From positions 1 through 15,269 of the forward strand of contig JBAXIG010000038.1 in NCBI GenBank assembly GCA_037138535.1: 15,269 nucleotides of DNA, in the 5' to 3' direction. A model generated the notes under the pieces. That model saw only the letters and a list, made by a program, of their open reading frames with translations, searched no databases and had not been told where the DNA came from. The stretch's first letter is position 1. The number at the start of each line of letters is the position of its first letter. This DNA comes from GCA-2737595 sp037138535 (GTDB taxonomy: Bacteria; Actinomycetota; Actinomycetes; Nanopelagicales; Nanopelagicaceae). The position numbers and the translations under genes are program-made. Below, piece after piece: positions 13,398 through 15,269 of the stretch.

Positions 13398-13418
13398 TTT
13401 CCGAGAGGCCTTTCCGAG
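13398..13418 (+). repeat. Direct repeat TTTCCGAG ×2 in a divergent promoter region
   Basis: Copies at 13398–13405 and 13411–13418 are 13 bases apart, midway between the two opposing -10 hexamers. They could be half-sites for a regulator acting on both the hydrolase and acyltransferase genes, but 8 bases can recur by chance. Confidence 0.35.
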
Positions 13419-13445
13419 GGCGCCCCATGGGTGGAGTGGGTTCGC

Positions 13446-13457
13446 TAGGGTTCTGCT
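13446..13457 (+). promoter_or_regulatory. -10 hexamer TAGGGT, 6 bases before a GTG (leaderless)
   Basis: TAGGGT (13446–13451) is followed by TCTGCT and the GTG at 13458. It supports this GTG as the start of the acyltransferase gene. Confidence 0.6.
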
Positions 13458-14165
13458 GTGGCATACGCACTGTTGAAGGCGATCCTCTTGCCTCTCTTGA
13501 GCCTGATCTTCCGACCTAAGGTCGAGGGGCTCTCGCATGTGCCCACCAATAGCCCGGCAATTATTGCCAGCAACCATCTCTCTTTTTCTGACTCAATTTT
13601 CATGCCACTGGTGATTCCGCGGCGGGTCACCTTTCTCGCCAAGAGTGAGTACTTCACTGGCAAAGGCATCAAGGGCCGAGCTACTGCAGCAACTTTTAGA
13701 GCTCTCGGACAAGTACCAGTAGATCGCTCAGGTGGGCGTTCTAGTGAAGCCGCACTAGAAACGGGATTACGAATTTTGCGAGAGGGAAAGTTGTTAGGGA
13801 TTTATCCGGAAGGCACGCGTTCACCCGATGGGCGGCTTTATCGGGGGCGTACGGGAATCGCCCGCATGGCGCTGGAGTCGGGTGTTCCTGTCATTCCAGT
13901 CGCGATGATTGATACTGACAAAATTCAACCGCCCGGGAAAAAGCTTCCGAAAATCATGCAAGTAGGTATTCGATTTGGTGAGCCGCTGGATTTCTCTCGC
14001 TACGAGGGAATGTCGGGAGACCGATTCATTCTTCGATCGGTTACTGACGAAATCATGTACGCGTTGATGGACTTAGGTGGCCAGGAGTATGTCGATATGT
14101 ATGCGACGCGTGCTAAACAGATCGAAGCAGATCAGGCTAAAAGCGATAGCGACAGTGACGATTAA
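13458..14165 (+). CDS. plsC: PlsC-family 1-acylglycerol-3-phosphate O-acyltransferase
   Basis: This 235-residue acyltransferase should acylate lysophosphatidic acid (or a related lysolipid) at the membrane. It has the family motifs in order: NHLSFSD with catalytic H40 and D45, the FLAKSEYF region (59–66), PEGTRS (117–122) and VPVIPVAM (143–150). A hydrophobic N-terminus (AILLPLLSLIF) may sit in the membrane. The tail is rich in Asp, Ser and Lys (residues about 225–235), which is common in actinobacterial members. The GTG start at 13458 follows a TAGGGT hexamer by 6 bases, and the phosphofructokinase gene begins 6 bases after its stop, so both are cotranscribed. Rv2182c is the positional counterpart. 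Actinobacteria have several PlsC-like paralogues, so the exact acceptor is not settled by sequence. Confidence 0.9.
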   Translation: MAYALLKAILLPLLSLIFRPKVEGLSHVPTNSPAIIASNHLSFSDSIFMPLVIPRRVTFLAKSEYFTGKGIKGRATAATFRALGQVPVDRSGGRSSEAALETGLRILREGKLLGIYPEGTRSPDGRLYRGRTGIARMALESGVPVIPVAMIDTDKIQPPGKKLPKIMQVGIRFGEPLDFSRYEGMSGDRFILRSVTDEIMYALMDLGGQEYVDMYATRAKQIEADQAKSDSDSDD

Positions 14166-14171
14166 CTCGCG

Positions 14172-15197
14172 ATGAAGGTGGGCATTCTCACGGGTGGCGG
14201 AGATTGTCCTGGCCTCAACGCGGTCATTCGAGCGATTGTGCGAAAGGGGGTGCCAACTTATGGTCATGAATTCATTGGGTTTCGCGACGGATGGCGTGGT
14301 CCGCTTGATAACGTCACCATGCCACTCGACGTTCAATCTGTGCGCGGCATCCTTACCCGCGGCGGGACCATTCTTGGTTCCTCGCGCACGAATCCATTTA
14401 AGGAAGAGAACGGCTTCGCTCGTATTCAGGAAAATTTAGCTGCCCTTGGAGTCGATGCACTCATTGCGATTGGTGGAGAAGATACTCTCGGCGTCGCCAA
14501 AAAATTGGCCGAGTTGGGTGTGCAAATAGTGGGTGTGCCGAAAACGATTGATAATGATCTAAACGCCACTGATTACACTTTCGGATTTGATACTGCGGTA
14601 AACATCGCAACTGAGGCAATCGATCGCTTGCATACAACGGCCGAATCTCACCACCGCGCACTTGTGGTTGAAGTGATGGGGCGTCACGCTGGCTGGATTG
14701 CGTTGCACTCAGGACTTGCCGGCGGGGCGAGCGTGATCTTGATTCCGGAAGTTCCGTTTTCAATTGCCAAAGTGTGTGAATATGTGGAATCACGATTCCG
14801 AACCAACTACGCACCCATCATCGTGGTTTCCGAGGGCGCTATTCCGCAAGAGGGAGATATGGTCGTTAAGGATCAGAGCCTTGACGCTTTCGGCCATGTT
14901 CGTCTTTCGGGGATCGGTGAATGGGTAGCCCAGCAGATTGAAATACGCACTGGCAAAGAGGCGCGGACCTCGGTACTCGGCCACATTCAACGAGTCGGCA
15001 CCCCCACTGCCTTCGACCGAGTCCTCGCTACTCGCCTGGGACTTCATGCCATCACGGCCGTACACGAAGGGGATTGGGGAAAGATGGTCGCGCTTCAGGG
15101 CACCCAGATTGTGCGAGTGGGGCTTTCCGAAGCCACCGCCACCCTCAAACTCGTCGATCCTGAGCGCTATGCAGAAGCCGAAGTCTTCTTCGGCTAG
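14172..15197 (+). CDS. pfkA: 6-phosphofructokinase, probably pyrophosphate-dependent
   Basis: This 341-residue enzyme phosphorylates fructose 6-phosphate. Its numbering aligns with E. coli PfkA: GGG (8–10) at the phosphate-donor site, TIDND with catalytic D127 (125–129), and MGRHAGW (169–175) for fructose 6-phosphate binding. The phosphate-donor residues are unusual for an ATP enzyme: position 104 is Asp (GGEDT) rather than Gly, and 124 is Lys (PKTIDND) rather than Gly. In Amycolatopsis methanolica PPi-dependent phosphofructokinase this pair goes with pyrophosphate use, whereas ATP-dependent actinobacterial group III enzymes have Gly at 104. Pyrophosphate as donor, and reversibility, are therefore inferred. 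The ATG at 14172 lies 6 bases after the plsC stop, with no strong ribosome-binding site. A hairpin overlaps the stop codon. Confidence 0.93.
   Translation: MKVGILTGGGDCPGLNAVIRAIVRKGVPTYGHEFIGFRDGWRGPLDNVTMPLDVQSVRGILTRGGTILGSSRTNPFKEENGFARIQENLAALGVDALIAIGGEDTLGVAKKLAELGVQIVGVPKTIDNDLNATDYTFGFDTAVNIATEAIDRLHTTAESHHRALVVEVMGRHAGWIALHSGLAGGASVILIPEVPFSIAKVCEYVESRFRTNYAPIIVVSEGAIPQEGDMVVKDQSLDAFGHVRLSGIGEWVAQQIEIRTGKEARTSVLGHIQRVGTPTAFDRVLATRLGLHAITAVHEGDWGKMVALQGTQIVRVGLSEATATLKLVDPERYAEAEVFFG
15176..15195 (+). terminator. Perfect 8-bp hairpin at the end of pfkA, possible U-less terminator
   Basis: AGCCGAAG (15176–15183), loop TCTT, CTTCGGCT (15188–15195). The 8 pairs are perfect and run into the TAG stop. 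No T-tract follows, so it would be a non-canonical terminator of the kind proposed for actinobacteria, or a 3'-end stabiliser. It also encodes the last residues, so coding chance is possible. Confidence 0.45.
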
Positions 15198-15233
15198 TCG
15201 CTAATCCCGTCTCGAGGAGCCCCAGTTACGCCG

Positions 15234-15245
15234 TAGGCTGGCAAC
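15234..15245 (+). promoter_or_regulatory. -10 hexamer TAGGCT, 6 bases before an ATG (leaderless)
   Basis: TAGGCT (15234–15239) is followed by GGCAAC and an ATG at 15246. The match to the rule elsewhere in the window is what supports the following gene start. Confidence 0.6.
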
Positions 15246-15269
15246 ATGACGTCCTCTCAGAGTGAAAAC
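15246..15269 (+). CDS. Start of a gene cut by the window end (8 codons)
   Basis: Only MTSSQSEN can be read before the edge, so it cannot be identified from sequence. The ATG lies 6 bases after a TAGGCT hexamer, exactly as for four other ATG starts here. In other actinobacteria a class II 3-deoxy-7-phosphoheptulonate synthase gene lies close to this plsC–pfkA neighbourhood as I remember it. That is a weak prediction from context only. Confidence 0.5.

Noticed and set aside
13026..13448. Open plus-strand frame of 140 codons antisense to the alpha/beta hydrolase
   Set aside because: The minus-strand hydrolase has an intact catalytic triad; this frame has a composition typical of antisense shadows and would run through the divergent promoter region.
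1..15269. Mobile elements, CRISPR arrays, phage genes, tRNA or rRNA genes
   Set aside because: I looked on both strands and saw no transposase or integrase motifs, no regularly spaced repeats and no cloverleaf-like or rRNA sequence; the window reads as core chromosome.

Overview
This window looks like a compact piece of an actinobacterial (Actinomycetota) chromosome. The evidence is the qcrC–ctaE cytochrome genes, a PimB-type mannosyltransferase for phosphatidylinositol mannosides, a DEDDh-exonuclease/UvrC-like fusion protein, a RipC-like NlpC/P60 peptidase, a FadD15-type acyl-CoA ligase and a TB16.3-like SRPBCC protein. As I recall it, the Mycobacterium tuberculosis Rv2182c–Rv2194 locus has these families in nearly the same order, with the same relative strands. 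G+C looks moderate by eye. Almost everything is coding: the longest gap is about 118 bases, so no stretch over 300 bases lacks a gene. This suggests a streamlined, possibly aquatic actinobacterium; that lineage guess is inference. I see no mobile element, CRISPR array, tRNA or rRNA.

Layout. Positions 1–914 (minus) hold ctaE (oxidase subunit III) followed by the start of qcrC, cut by the window edge. A degenerate stand-alone receiver protein (1033–1488, plus) diverges from them. On the minus strand, a small membrane protein (3262–3678) overlaps the exonuclease/UvrC-like fusion gene (1485–3287). On the plus strand come a phosphatidylcholine synthase (3727–4476), a small CxxC/CxxC protein (4551–4772), a secreted NlpC/P60 peptidase (4857–5876) and PimB (5881–7026). 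The next block is a minus-strand group read from right to left: FadD15-like ligase, a sensor-less histidine kinase, a NarL-type response regulator and a large multi-spanning membrane protein (11443 down to 7023). Then come the SRPBCC protein (11542–11979, plus), an alpha/beta hydrolase coupled to a two-TM protein (13364 down to 11986, minus), and a PlsC-like acyltransferase with a phosphofructokinase whose residues predict pyrophosphate use (13458–15197, plus). A new gene begins at 15246.

Functionally the window is mostly cell-envelope and lipid metabolism: two phospholipid head-group enzymes (Pcs and PimB), an acyl-CoA ligase, a lysophosphatidate-type acyltransferase, an esterase-like hydrolase and a wall peptidase. 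A respiratory-chain terminus, a DNA-repair-like nuclease and a glycolytic enzyme flank them.

The most striking non-coding signal is a promoter rule. A TANNNT hexamer lies exactly 6 bases (once 7) before the start codon of 10 apparent first genes, and a variant (CATAAT) lies 6 bases before ctaE. This predicts leaderless mRNAs. Four of these hexamers are the identical TAGGCT. By contrast fadD and its downstream kinase carry the same strong AGGAGAG ribosome-binding site.
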